From positions 1-13,105 of the forward strand of contig CAYLPU010000122.1 in assembly GCA_964385635.1 (NCBI GenBank): a stretch of DNA of 13,105 bases, read 5' to 3'. Under the pieces are notes generated by a model. The model did no database searches, was not told where the DNA came from, and saw only the letters and a list, made by a program, of their open reading frames with translations. The stretch is from CAYLPU01 sp964385635 (GTDB lineage Bacteria > Chloroflexota > Anaerolineae > B4-G1). Position numbers and translations under genes: made by a program. Below are positions 1-5,030 of the stretch, in pieces; position 1 is the first letter of the stretch; every line of letters starts with the position of its first letter.

Positions 1-162
1 AGCATCTGAGTAGTGTCACCGCCATATATTGAGAGAGCGGAGGGGCGGTTGATCATTATGACACGCATTTGCCTTTCACTTTACCCTATCGCTTGGTGGT
101 CTGCTTATACGCTCTATCTTTTTGTAGATGGGGGCAGAAGGGGATGCTCGAGCCCCTTGTCT
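1..162. other. Gene-free left edge
   Basis: These bases follow the stop codon of the membrane-protein gene. I see no convincing gene. One minus-strand ATG near position 25 opens a frame that leaves the window after eight codons, but it has no ribosome binding site. A 6-bp stem (AAGGGG at 138-143 with CCCCTT at 153-158) lies just past the stop, but no T-tract follows it on the transcribed strand, so it is not a convincing terminator. The same bases form one arm of the long inverted repeat listed separately. Confidence 0.5.
127..152 (+). repeat. Left copy of 26-bp inverted repeat flanking membrane-protein gene
   Basis: The reverse complement of this stretch matches 1713-1738 at 23 of 26 positions, including a perfect 14-base core CTCGAGCATCCCCT. 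This copy ends 10 bases beyond the stop codon of the TM-helix-repeat gene. The core contains the 6-bp palindrome CTCGAG. I see no target-site duplication outside the pair and no recombinase gene nearby. Confidence 0.75.
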
Positions 163-1674
163 TCAGGCTTCTTTAGACTTTATTGACCGTAGCCAACCCT
201 CTAACTCGCGCGCAACGATTTCCCGTCCGCCCAGGCCGAAGGCCAGGGCTACTGCCACGGCGATAGCGCCCAGCAGCAGACCAAAGGTCATATTGATGAT
301 CTCGTTAGCCAGGCTCATCTCCCGCAGGGCCATGGCGCCAGCCAGCACCAGGATAGAGACCCGCGCGGCCAGGGCCAGCAGCCCGGCCTGCGCTGCCCCG
401 CTGGCCTGCACAGTCTTTGCGGCCAGATTGGACAGGTAGAGGCCGATGCCGAAGATGATCAGCCCCAGGATCACCTGACCGGCAAATGCCGTGAACCGGG
501 TCACCAGATCCGCCACTGACCCAAAGCCCAGCAATTGGAGCGCCTCGATACTGGCGAAGAGCATGATCGTCACCAGGACCAGGTATCCCACAATCTCTGC
601 AGGCGTCCGCTCCCCTTCGGCGGGCTCCTTGCCCAGGCCCAGTCGGGCCAGGATGGCGTTGAAGCCGGCGCCCGTCAGCAGGTTGGCGATCAACCCAGCC
701 ACCACGCGCCCCACCACGTAGGCAATCGTCACGACCAGAGCGGCTGCAAAAATGGCCGGGAACGCACCGAGGATCGAGTTCAGCATGTTGGTGGCCGGTT
801 GGGTGATGGCTTCCAGCGCCAGGGCGTCCAGGGCGGCAATCAGCACCGGGACGAGGATCAGGACGTAGAGCACCAGGCCCAGTAGTCCGGATAGCCGCTG
901 CTTCCCCAGCACCGGAGCCAGTCCCACCCGCTCACTCAGCCGGTCGGCGCCGACCGCGGCCAACAGGTTGGTCACGATCCGCTGCACGATCCGGGCGACA
1001 AACCAGCCGATCACCAGGATCAGGCCGGCGGCGAAAATGTTGGGCAGATAGCCGAGGACCTTGTTGACCATCCCCTGGACTGGTCTGAGGAGCCCTTCCA
1101 CGGCCAGGGCATCCAACGTGGCTGGCAGAAAGAGCAGGAAAACCAGCCAGTACACGGCATTGGCGAGCGTTTGAGTCAGGGGGACGCGCTGCTCTTCCTC
1201 GAGACCGACCTGGCTGCCGAGGCGCTCGTCAATCTTGGCGGCGCTCAGCACCCGCGAGACAATGAGTTTCAGCACGCTGGCCACGATCCAGGCCAGCAGC
1301 AGCAAGAGCCCCGCACCGAGCAGCCGTGGGGCGTACTGGAACACCTGGATCAGAAGTTGATTAAGCGGCTCGGTGATGAGCGTGAGGCCCAGGGCCTGAA
1401 AGAAGGCGATCAGCACGAAGAGCATGATCAGATAGTACACTCCCTTGGCGACCCATCGCTCCGCTTCGATGGCTCTGGCCTTCTCTTCCCCGAAGATCCA
1501 GCGAGCTAGTCGGTCGTCCAGGGTCGTGCGACGAAGCGCTTTGCGCACGATGGCAGACACTACCAGGGCGACCAGCCAACCGATGATCAGGATAGCCAGG
1601 CCCCCGATGAAGTTGGGGACGTAGGCCCCAACCAACTGGACAATCTGTTCCCAGAACGTTTGAAGAATTTGCAT
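163..1674 (-). CDS. TM-helix-repeat membrane protein (MscS-superfamily-like)
   Basis: This is a 503-residue, very hydrophobic protein, probably in the cytoplasmic membrane. It is built from about five copies of one unit: a Pro-led hydrophobic helix running into a basic amphipathic helix. The units start near residues 19 (YVPNFIGG), 114 (YAPRLLGA), 209 (YLPNIFAA), 304 (AFPAIFAA) and 396 (AFAGQVIL). A second hydrophobic helix lies between units, for example VYWLVFLLFLPATLDAL at 174-190. The C-terminus AFGLGGREIVARELEGWL is typical of the conserved TM-helix repeat family (PF05552) often annotated as mechanosensitive ion channel. The soluble beta domain of true MscS is absent, so gating by tension is only suggested by family naming. 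Start: ATG at 1674 has AGGAGG five bases upstream (1680-1685). It follows the dksA/bL35 scar after 152 non-coding bases and is bracketed by an inverted repeat. Confidence 0.85.
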   Translation of the reverse strand: MQILQTFWEQIVQLVGAYVPNFIGGLAILIIGWLVALVVSAIVRKALRRTTLDDRLARWIFGEEKARAIEAERWVAKGVYYLIMLFVLIAFFQALGLTLITEPLNQLLIQVFQYAPRLLGAGLLLLLAWIVASVLKLIVSRVLSAAKIDERLGSQVGLEEEQRVPLTQTLANAVYWLVFLLFLPATLDALAVEGLLRPVQGMVNKVLGYLPNIFAAGLILVIGWFVARIVQRIVTNLLAAVGADRLSERVGLAPVLGKQRLSGLLGLVLYVLILVPVLIAALDALALEAITQPATNMLNSILGAFPAIFAAALVVTIAYVVGRVVAGLIANLLTGAGFNAILARLGLGKEPAEGERTPAEIVGYLVLVTIMLFASIEALQLLGFGSVADLVTRFTAFAGQVILGLIIFGIGLYLSNLAAKTVQASGAAQAGLLALAARVSILVLAGAMALREMSLANEIINMTFGLLLGAIAVAVALAFGLGGREIVARELEGWLRSIKSKEA

Positions 1675-1699
1675 CGTTACCTCCTATATTCAGTGTTCA

Positions 1700-1717
1700 T
1701 CGAGTATCCAGACTCGA
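1700..1717 (-). promoter_or_regulatory. Hairpin in leader of membrane-protein gene
   Basis: TCGAGT (1700-1705) and ACTCGA (1712-1717) are perfect 6-bp complementary arms around a 6-base loop. They lie 15 bases upstream of the AGGAGG of the membrane-protein gene and overlap the right copy of the flanking inverted repeat. In RNA this could form a short stem in the 5' leader. Whether it regulates translation is unknown. Confidence 0.35.
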
Positions 1718-1738
1718 GCATCCCCTCCTGCCTCCAGC
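1713..1738 (+). repeat. Right copy of 26-bp inverted repeat flanking membrane-protein gene
   Basis: This is the partner of 127-152 in opposite orientation, with 23 of 26 positions matching and the 14-base core CTCGAGCATCCCCT identical. It lies 38 bases upstream of the start codon, so the pair brackets one complete gene with its ribosome binding site. The nearest promoter-like element, the palindromic GTATAATAC at 1756-1764, falls outside the bracket. I find no good -35 hexamer for it on either strand. Confidence 0.75.
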
Positions 1739-1826
1739 CTAACCAGTGATATGGCGTATAATACGATTGCGGTGTGCAACACCCGTCACAAGCGAGTGTG
1801 GCGGGAGCGCCTTGCGCAGACAATAC

Positions 1827-2003
1827 TCACTTACTTTGTCGTAGTCCTAGAAGACGTCGCACTCGTTTGCGATCTGCCTTTGCTACCGGCAAGTCCTTGT
1901 CAAGAGAGCGCAGAACCCGCTTTGATTTCGTGCGTCGCCGGTGGCTGCGCCGGTTTTTCAACCGCCGTAACTTTCGCTTGCCGGTAACCTTGAATGGATG
2001 CAT
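1827..2003 (-). pseudogene. rpmI: 5'-truncated ribosomal protein bL35 reading frame
   Basis: The frame reads FKVTGKRKLRRLKNRRSH and later DLPVAKADRKRVRRLLGL, the pattern of bacterial bL35 from its FKVTG motif to its C-terminus. It is 26 basic residues or more in 58. The invariant bL35 head (MPKxKTHKxxAKR, about a dozen residues) is missing: FKVTG is preceded by Met-His-Pro, and upstream sequence belongs to the dksA frame. An ATG at 2003 could start a 58-residue product, against the usual 63-67, but its only Shine-Dalgarno-like bases (AGGA) are one base away. The usual partner rplT does not follow; the next 152 bases are non-coding. I read this as a fragment left by a deletion or recombination and expect an intact rpmI elsewhere. 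A genuinely short bL35 or an assembly chimera remain possible. The bL35 identity is from memory of the family, not a search. Confidence 0.7.
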
Positions 2004-2290
2004 ATCCTGGTACCCGGCAAAACCGCCAAGCGATCGGGGTGGATTGGCCTTCCACATTGCTCACAAATTCCATGCGTACCTTCGACCATCTGTGATAACA
2101 TGCGCTCGATGTTTGCCGCTTGTTCCTTGAACTGCCGCAACAGGGTCTGATCAAACTCCCATTGCGTGATCGCAGGAGCCCCCTTGCCAAGCCCATAATC
2201 GGGCTTTTCTTCGCGGGTGCTCTCCAGTGCAGTGATCTGATTCCGCAGTTCGTCCAGTTCGCGTTGCAGGATTGCTGCTTCATCCCCCAC
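1958..2290 (-). CDS. TraR/DksA-type zinc-finger protein with altered C-terminus
   Basis: This protein is about 110 residues, with an N-terminal acidic coiled coil (about residues 5-25 and 45-70: LQRELDELRNQITALE, FKEQAANIERMLSQM) followed by a DksA/TraR zinc-finger segment GTHGICEQCGRPIHPDRLAVLPGTRICIHS. DksA-type proteins bind RNA polymerase through the secondary channel and alter promoter response. C76, C79 and C97 are in place, but the fourth zinc ligand is Ser at 100. From that point the DNA is the bL35 coding sequence read in another frame, so the last ten residues are foreign. Zinc binding may be impaired. Start: GTG at 2290 has AGAGGAG (2297-2303) six bases upstream, which fits far better than the upstream in-frame codon at 2332. 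The gene shares 46 bases with the bL35 frame. Function as a true transcription factor is uncertain. Confidence 0.75.
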   Translation of the reverse strand: MGDEAAILQRELDELRNQITALESTREEKPDYGLGKGAPAITQWEFDQTLLRQFKEQAANIERMLSQMVEGTHGICEQCGRPIHPDRLAVLPGTRICIHSRLPASESYGG

Positions 2291-2497
2291 AGTCCGCTCC
2301 TCTGTCAATAAAATAGACCTGGCTAGCCGCAACCCCTACCATCGGTCTTGGCACAAACCAGGCCCACAGTGAGTCCTGGATCCAAATTATGGAAAATCGC
2401 AGACAAAACCAGACGGAATCTAAAAATGATCCGCTGGGCGCGTGCCTCAGACAGTCGAGGTAACGCTGTCGCCCTTTACGACCTCCACGGGTAGTGG

Positions 2498-3025
2498 CTA
2501 TTGAGATAACTGTTCCAGTATGCTATCCAGCCAGGTTAACTCTGCGGCGGCCAGAGCCAACCCATAGCCAAATGCCAGACGTTGCCTGGAAACTATCGTC
2601 CCGTCCAGCGCCTCGGCAATCTGCTTCAGGGTGGCATAATGGACTGCAACCTGTGAGCGTCGTTGCTGCAGATGAGAGATCAACCCGGTGTGCGAGAAAT
2701 TGCTGGCCAGGATCAAGCGCATCACGAAAGTCCTCAAAGAAGCCCCCGGCGCGACCGGCTGGTCCATCCACTCCCGCAACGCTTGTCTGCCAGCCTCCGT
2801 GATGGTGTGGATCCTCCTGGGCGGCTTACCCTGGCGGGGGGCCATCTCCACGGTCACCAGACCACCTTCCTGCAATGCGCGCAAGGCAGGGTAGATAGTG
2901 CCGAAACTAGGGCTATCAATCAGCCAACTCAGACTCTTGAGAAAACGCTTGATGTCATAGCCGGACATTGGCTGCTGGGTCAGCAAGCCCAGGATTAAGT
3001 GACGAATACTCACGGCTCTAGCCAT
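2498..3025 (-). CDS. PadR-family transcriptional regulator
   Basis: This 175-residue protein has an N-terminal winged-helix domain (about 5-85) carrying the PadR hallmarks ILGLLTQQPMSGYDIKR, FGTIYPALRALQEGGLV and a basic wing GKPPRRIHTITEAGRQAL. A C-terminal helical dimerisation domain (about 90-172) follows, like Vir_act_alpha_C. PadR proteins are usually repressors that respond to small molecules and commonly repress their own gene. Start: ATG at 3025 with AGGA four bases upstream. Upstream there is a good sigma-70 promoter overlapped by repeated operator-like half-sites, so autoregulation is likely. No obvious target transporter or efflux gene adjoins it. The nearby dksA-like gene lies 207 bases downstream on the same strand. 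The ligand cannot be told from sequence. Confidence 0.9.
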   Translation of the reverse strand: MARAVSIRHLILGLLTQQPMSGYDIKRFLKSLSWLIDSPSFGTIYPALRALQEGGLVTVEMAPRQGKPPRRIHTITEAGRQALREWMDQPVAPGASLRTFVMRLILASNFSHTGLISHLQQRRSQVAVHYATLKQIAEALDGTIVSRQRLAFGYGLALAAAELTWLDSILEQLSQ

Positions 3026-3032
3026 AGCGTCC

Positions 3033-3074
3033 TGTTATGTATGTTTCGTTATAACAATTTGATATATTATAACA
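3033..3074. promoter_or_regulatory. Operator-like half-site array upstream of padR
   Basis: The half-site TGTTAT/ATAACA occurs three times with an exact 18-bp period: TGTTAT at 3033-3038, ATAACA at 3051-3056 and ATAACA at 3069-3074. The middle copy is part of the perfect 8-bp palindrome GTTATAAC (3048-3055), and the third is the near-copy ATTATAAC (3066-3073). The array covers the -10 element, the expected transcription start and the padR leader, which is where an autorepressor would bind. Binding by this PadR protein is inferred, not shown. Confidence 0.5.
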
Positions 3075-3094
3075 CAACTCGCTAAGGCTGGCAA
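3066..3094 (-). promoter_or_regulatory. Sigma-70 promoter of padR
   Basis: Read on the minus strand, TTGCCA (3094-3089) and TATAAT (3071-3066) are separated by exactly 17 bases. This gives a consensus -10 and a -35 differing at one position from TTGACA. The start codon of padR is about 40 bases downstream. The -35 element lies only 16 bases from the left end of the insertion sequence, with the target duplication between them, so the promoter was not disrupted. Confidence 0.65.
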
Positions 3095-3101
3095 CTGCCG
3101 A

Positions 3102-3110
3102 TGTTTTCAG
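3102..3110 (+). repeat. Target-site duplication, left copy
   Basis: TGTTTTCAG directly abuts the left terminal inverted repeat and is repeated identically at 4549-4557 next to the right one. A 9-bp perfect duplication marks one transposition event with little decay since. Confidence 0.9.
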
Positions 3111-3139
3111 GGGTGCATTTCAATTTAGGGGCGAGTTGT
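3111..3139 (+). repeat. Left terminal inverted repeat
   Basis: This stretch matches the reverse complement of 4520-4548 at 25 of 29 positions; mismatches are at positions 13, 17, 25 and 28 from the tip. It contains the TGA stop codon of the transposase (3120-3122). Confidence 0.9.
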
Positions 3140-4127
3140 AGGCCGTGTGCCACAACTCATCGAAACGTCCGCCCATAATCGCTGCGCGCACGGGGATGAG
3201 TCTCTCTGCACCAAGGCGGCTCCAGTGCATTCCTGGTCCTGCAAAGCGAGCCTTGAACTGCTTGGCAGCGCTTTCCACCATCCCACTCCCAATCGCCCAT
3301 CCTTCTTCCCGCATTTCTTGATAGTTCATCCGGCGCTGGTTCTTGTGGAAGTATCCGGCCTCTTTCTCCAATTTCTTGGCGACAGATGGTTGGGTCTGCG
3401 CTGCTGCTTCCAACTCTTGAGCGATCAAAGCTGCGTGTCCCTCAAACAGCGTGGTTTCCCGCGCGTTATACCATCGTTTCTCCGCCAAGCTCCCTTCGTC
3501 TCTCAGTAGTCGAGCCACCTCGGCCAGGTGTTCTGTGGCGTGATACCAGTCCACAACCTGCCGACTGTCATAGAAGTGATCTAATGCCAGATTCCAAATC
3601 CAAGGTGCACCATCTCCGACGACTTCCGTGTCCGCCGCTTGCTCCCAGTCACGCCGTGCGGCCTCTGCCCACACCATCTGACCAAAGATCTCTGGCCCAC
3701 CCAAGTGAGCCACATAGCTGTTGTTCACTGCGTGGGCCAATTCAATCCAATCTCCTGTCTCCGCATCACGCGTCGGGCGCACCTCGACATCGAACAAGCT
3801 CCCCACTTTCAACTCTTTCCACCCCTCGTTGCGAATGTTAATCATGCCTCCGTCCATCGCCACACCCATGCGGCCCTTTGGTTCAGCCCGTTTGCACGGT
3901 GCCCCCCATCTCCCAGGTAGCAGATTGCTTCGAATTCGCTCTGCTTCGGCTATGGCTTGAAATTCCTGACCCCAATCCTGCGCTTGTCGCCAGGCGCTGC
4001 TGTCCGATACATTGACCTGCCCCACCTTCTCCAGAATCTCCTCGACAGTCTCATAGTCTACAATCCCACTTAGCCACACCATTAGCTTCAGAACACCTTC
4101 ACTCCAGTGCTTCGCCCTCAGTCTCAA
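3120..4127 (-). CDS. ISKra4-like transposase, catalytic part (orfB)
   Basis: This is the DDE catalytic portion of the transposase. Counting from the TTG at 4127, D92 lies in AMDGGMINI, D172 in VVGDGAPW and E285 in GSGMVESAAKQF, with a C-terminal GPGMHWSRLGAERL segment. All three presumed catalytic residues are present over 335 residues. There is no good ribosome binding site for the TTG. Reading the same frame further upstream gives FFPLDQQLRLRAKHWSEG, a continuation of the family motif that the upstream frame breaks off. It is therefore most likely made as a fusion with the upstream frame by a +1 shift at the C-run (4139-4148), not from its own start. If the shift does not occur, the transposase is inactive and this is a pseudogene. 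Confidence 0.8.
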   Translation of the reverse strand: MRLRAKHWSEGVLKLMVWLSGIVDYETVEEILEKVGQVNVSDSSAWRQAQDWGQEFQAIAEAERIRSNLLPGRWGAPCKRAEPKGRMGVAMDGGMINIRNEGWKELKVGSLFDVEVRPTRDAETGDWIELAHAVNNSYVAHLGGPEIFGQMVWAEAARRDWEQAADTEVVGDGAPWIWNLALDHFYDSRQVVDWYHATEHLAEVARLLRDEGSLAEKRWYNARETTLFEGHAALIAQELEAAAQTQPSVAKKLEKEAGYFHKNQRRMNYQEMREEGWAIGSGMVESAAKQFKARFAGPGMHWSRLGAERLIPVRAAIMGGRFDELWHTAYNSPLN

Positions 4128-4482
4128 TTGCTGATCCAGGGGGAAAAAGACCGCTTCGACAGCAGTCGCAGTAGTAATATGCTCGCTCTAACTCTATTAC
4201 CCCTGTCCGCCCTGCCACCGTCACCGTCTTCATGTCTTTGTAGTGCATCTCCTGCCCACAAGTCAGACACCCTGGTCCTGGTACAGGACGAACTGCCTCT
4301 TGATCGCCTATCACTACCCCTGCCATACGCTCCCCCAATCGTCTGCGAAGAGTCAGTACCACATCTTCTATCTCGGTGAGCGTGGGTGATCCTGTGCTCT
4401 CGTGCCAGTCGAGAAGCCCGTCAATTACTTCCTCAGCCTCAACCATCAACTCTGCCTTCAATTGGTCACGGGTGCGTTTCAT
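4099..4482 (-). CDS. ISKra4-like transposase, N-terminal part (orfA)
   Basis: This 127-residue frame starts at ATG 4482 with GGAGG six bases upstream. The N-terminal half is acidic and helical (EAEEVIDGLLDW, TEIEDVVLTLRRRLG). Residues 72-108 hold a zinc-ribbon-like pair of Cys motifs, CLTC and CDCC, as expected for the N-terminus of ISKra4-type transposases, probably for DNA binding. The sequence CRSGLF at 108-113 is where the family normally continues into FPLD. Here the frame instead runs into a 13-residue unrelated tail (PGSAIETEGEALE) and stops at 4099. It overlaps the catalytic frame. A weak -10-like CATAAT lies near 4512-4517. Confidence 0.8.
   Translation of the reverse strand: MKRTRDQLKAELMVEAEEVIDGLLDWHESTGSPTLTEIEDVVLTLRRRLGERMAGVVIGDQEAVRPVPGPGCLTCGQEMHYKDMKTVTVAGRTGVIELERAYYYCDCCRSGLFPPGSAIETEGEALE
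4139..4148 (-). other. Candidate +1 frameshift site in transposase
   Basis: On the coding strand this is TTTTTCCCCC. The upstream frame reads CTT TTT CCC CCT GGA, and the downstream frame reads TTT TTC CCC CTG GAT, one base later. A slip of the CCC codon by one base (CCC followed by C) joins GLFP to LDQQLRLRAK and restores the family motif. This could be programmed +1 frameshifting, a one-base indel in the homopolymer that killed the gene, or a base-calling error. Confidence 0.55.
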
Positions 4483-4519
4483 CTTTGCCCTCCAGGTATC
4501 AAGTTGGGCCTATTATGCC

Positions 4520-4548
4520 ATAATTCGCCCCAAAACTGAAATGCACCC
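4520..4548 (-). repeat. Right terminal inverted repeat
   Basis: This is the partner of 3111-3139 (25 of 29 positions). It lies 37 bases upstream of the transposase start codon, next to the CATAAT that may serve as the -10 of its promoter. Confidence 0.9.
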
Positions 4549-4557
4549 TGTTTTCAG
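4549..4557 (+). repeat. Target-site duplication, right copy
   Basis: TGTTTTCAG, identical to 3102-3110. It contains the stop codon (TCA on the plus strand at 4554-4556) of the protein-tyrosine phosphatase gene, so the duplication recreated the stop exactly and left the protein unchanged. Confidence 0.9.
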
Positions 4558-5030
4558 CCGTCCTCTGCCTCTTCGACCAGCGTCACGATGCGTTTGTAGC
4601 CAGCCTCGACCAACTGCTCCAACTCACCGGCAATGTAGGCATACTCCATCCGCGTACCCCCATACGGATCGTAGATGTCGTACACCTGCCCGACCATCTC
4701 GCTGAACAGGCACACCTTGCCGGCGTGCTCAGGGAAATCTGACCTCAACGCCTCAGCGTGGTGGCGTGTCAGCGCCAGCACTAAATCGGCCTCGGCCATC
4801 AGTTCGCGGGTGACGTTGCGCGAGCGATGACCACGCAGGTCTATCCCGCGCTGGGCCATTTCCTCGATGGCATAAGCGCTTGCCGGCTGTCCTTCGGCCG
4901 CCCAGACACCAACCGATCCCACCTGCCAGTCCTGTCGCGCCTCGTCGCGGGCAAAACGTGCCCGCAACAATACCTCTGCCATTGGAGAGCGGCATAGATT
5001 CCCCGTGCAAACAAAAAGTACCGCCAGCAT
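4554..5030 (-). CDS. Low-molecular-weight protein-tyrosine phosphatase family
   Basis: This 158-residue protein is of normal length for the family. The N-terminus FVCTGNLCRSPMAE carries the C-x5-R active-site loop (nucleophile C8, R14, then Ser). The general-acid motif DPYGG has D121. The pair of aspartate and tyrosine after the loop fits a phosphatase rather than an arsenate reductase, although the two families share the fold; arsenate reductase remains a less likely alternative. It would act in the cytoplasm on protein phosphotyrosine, or on phosphoarginine as some bacterial members do. Start: ATG at 5030 overlaps the stop of the upstream gene in TGATG, with GGGAGG four bases before it. The adjacent GTG at 5033 is too close to that site. 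The overlap implies translational coupling. The stop codon lies in the target duplication of the insertion sequence. Confidence 0.9.
   Translation of the reverse strand: MLAVLFVCTGNLCRSPMAEVLLRARFARDEARQDWQVGSVGVWAAEGQPASAYAIEEMAQRGIDLRGHRSRNVTRELMAEADLVLALTRHHAEALRSDFPEHAGKVCLFSEMVGQVYDIYDPYGGTRMEYAYIAGELEQLVEAGYKRIVTLVEEAEDG

Larger units (their letters stand above)
3111..4548 (-). mobile_element. Complete insertion sequence, ISKra4-like, 1438 bp
   Basis: The element is bounded by 29-bp imperfect terminal inverted repeats (25 of 29 matching, starting GGGTGCATTTCA) and flanked by a perfect 9-bp target duplication. It carries only a two-frame transposase on the minus strand, and the transposase stop codon lies inside the left terminal repeat. 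Family assignment rests on the transposase: a Cys-pair zinc ribbon, the DGGM and GDGAPW aspartate motifs, and the GSGMVESAAKQ glutamate motif, which I recognise as ISKra4-like. It inserted between the phosphatase stop codon and the padR promoter, co-oriented with both. The intact ends and identical duplications point to a recent insertion. Confidence 0.9.

Noticed and set aside
138..158. Rho-independent terminator after the membrane-protein gene
   Set aside because: The stem is only 6 bp with a 9-base loop and no T-tract follows on the transcribed strand.
1756..1764. GTATAATAC as a promoter -10
   Set aside because: A good -10 shape on both strands, but no acceptable -35 at 16-19 bases on either side.
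1751..2130. Plus-strand frames over the bL35/dksA region
   Set aside because: They are complementary to the recognisable bL35 and zinc-finger frames and have no family resemblance.
2450..2470. Hairpin GACAG...CTGTC after padR as terminator
   Set aside because: Only a 5-bp stem with an 11-base loop and no adjacent T-tract; could be chance.
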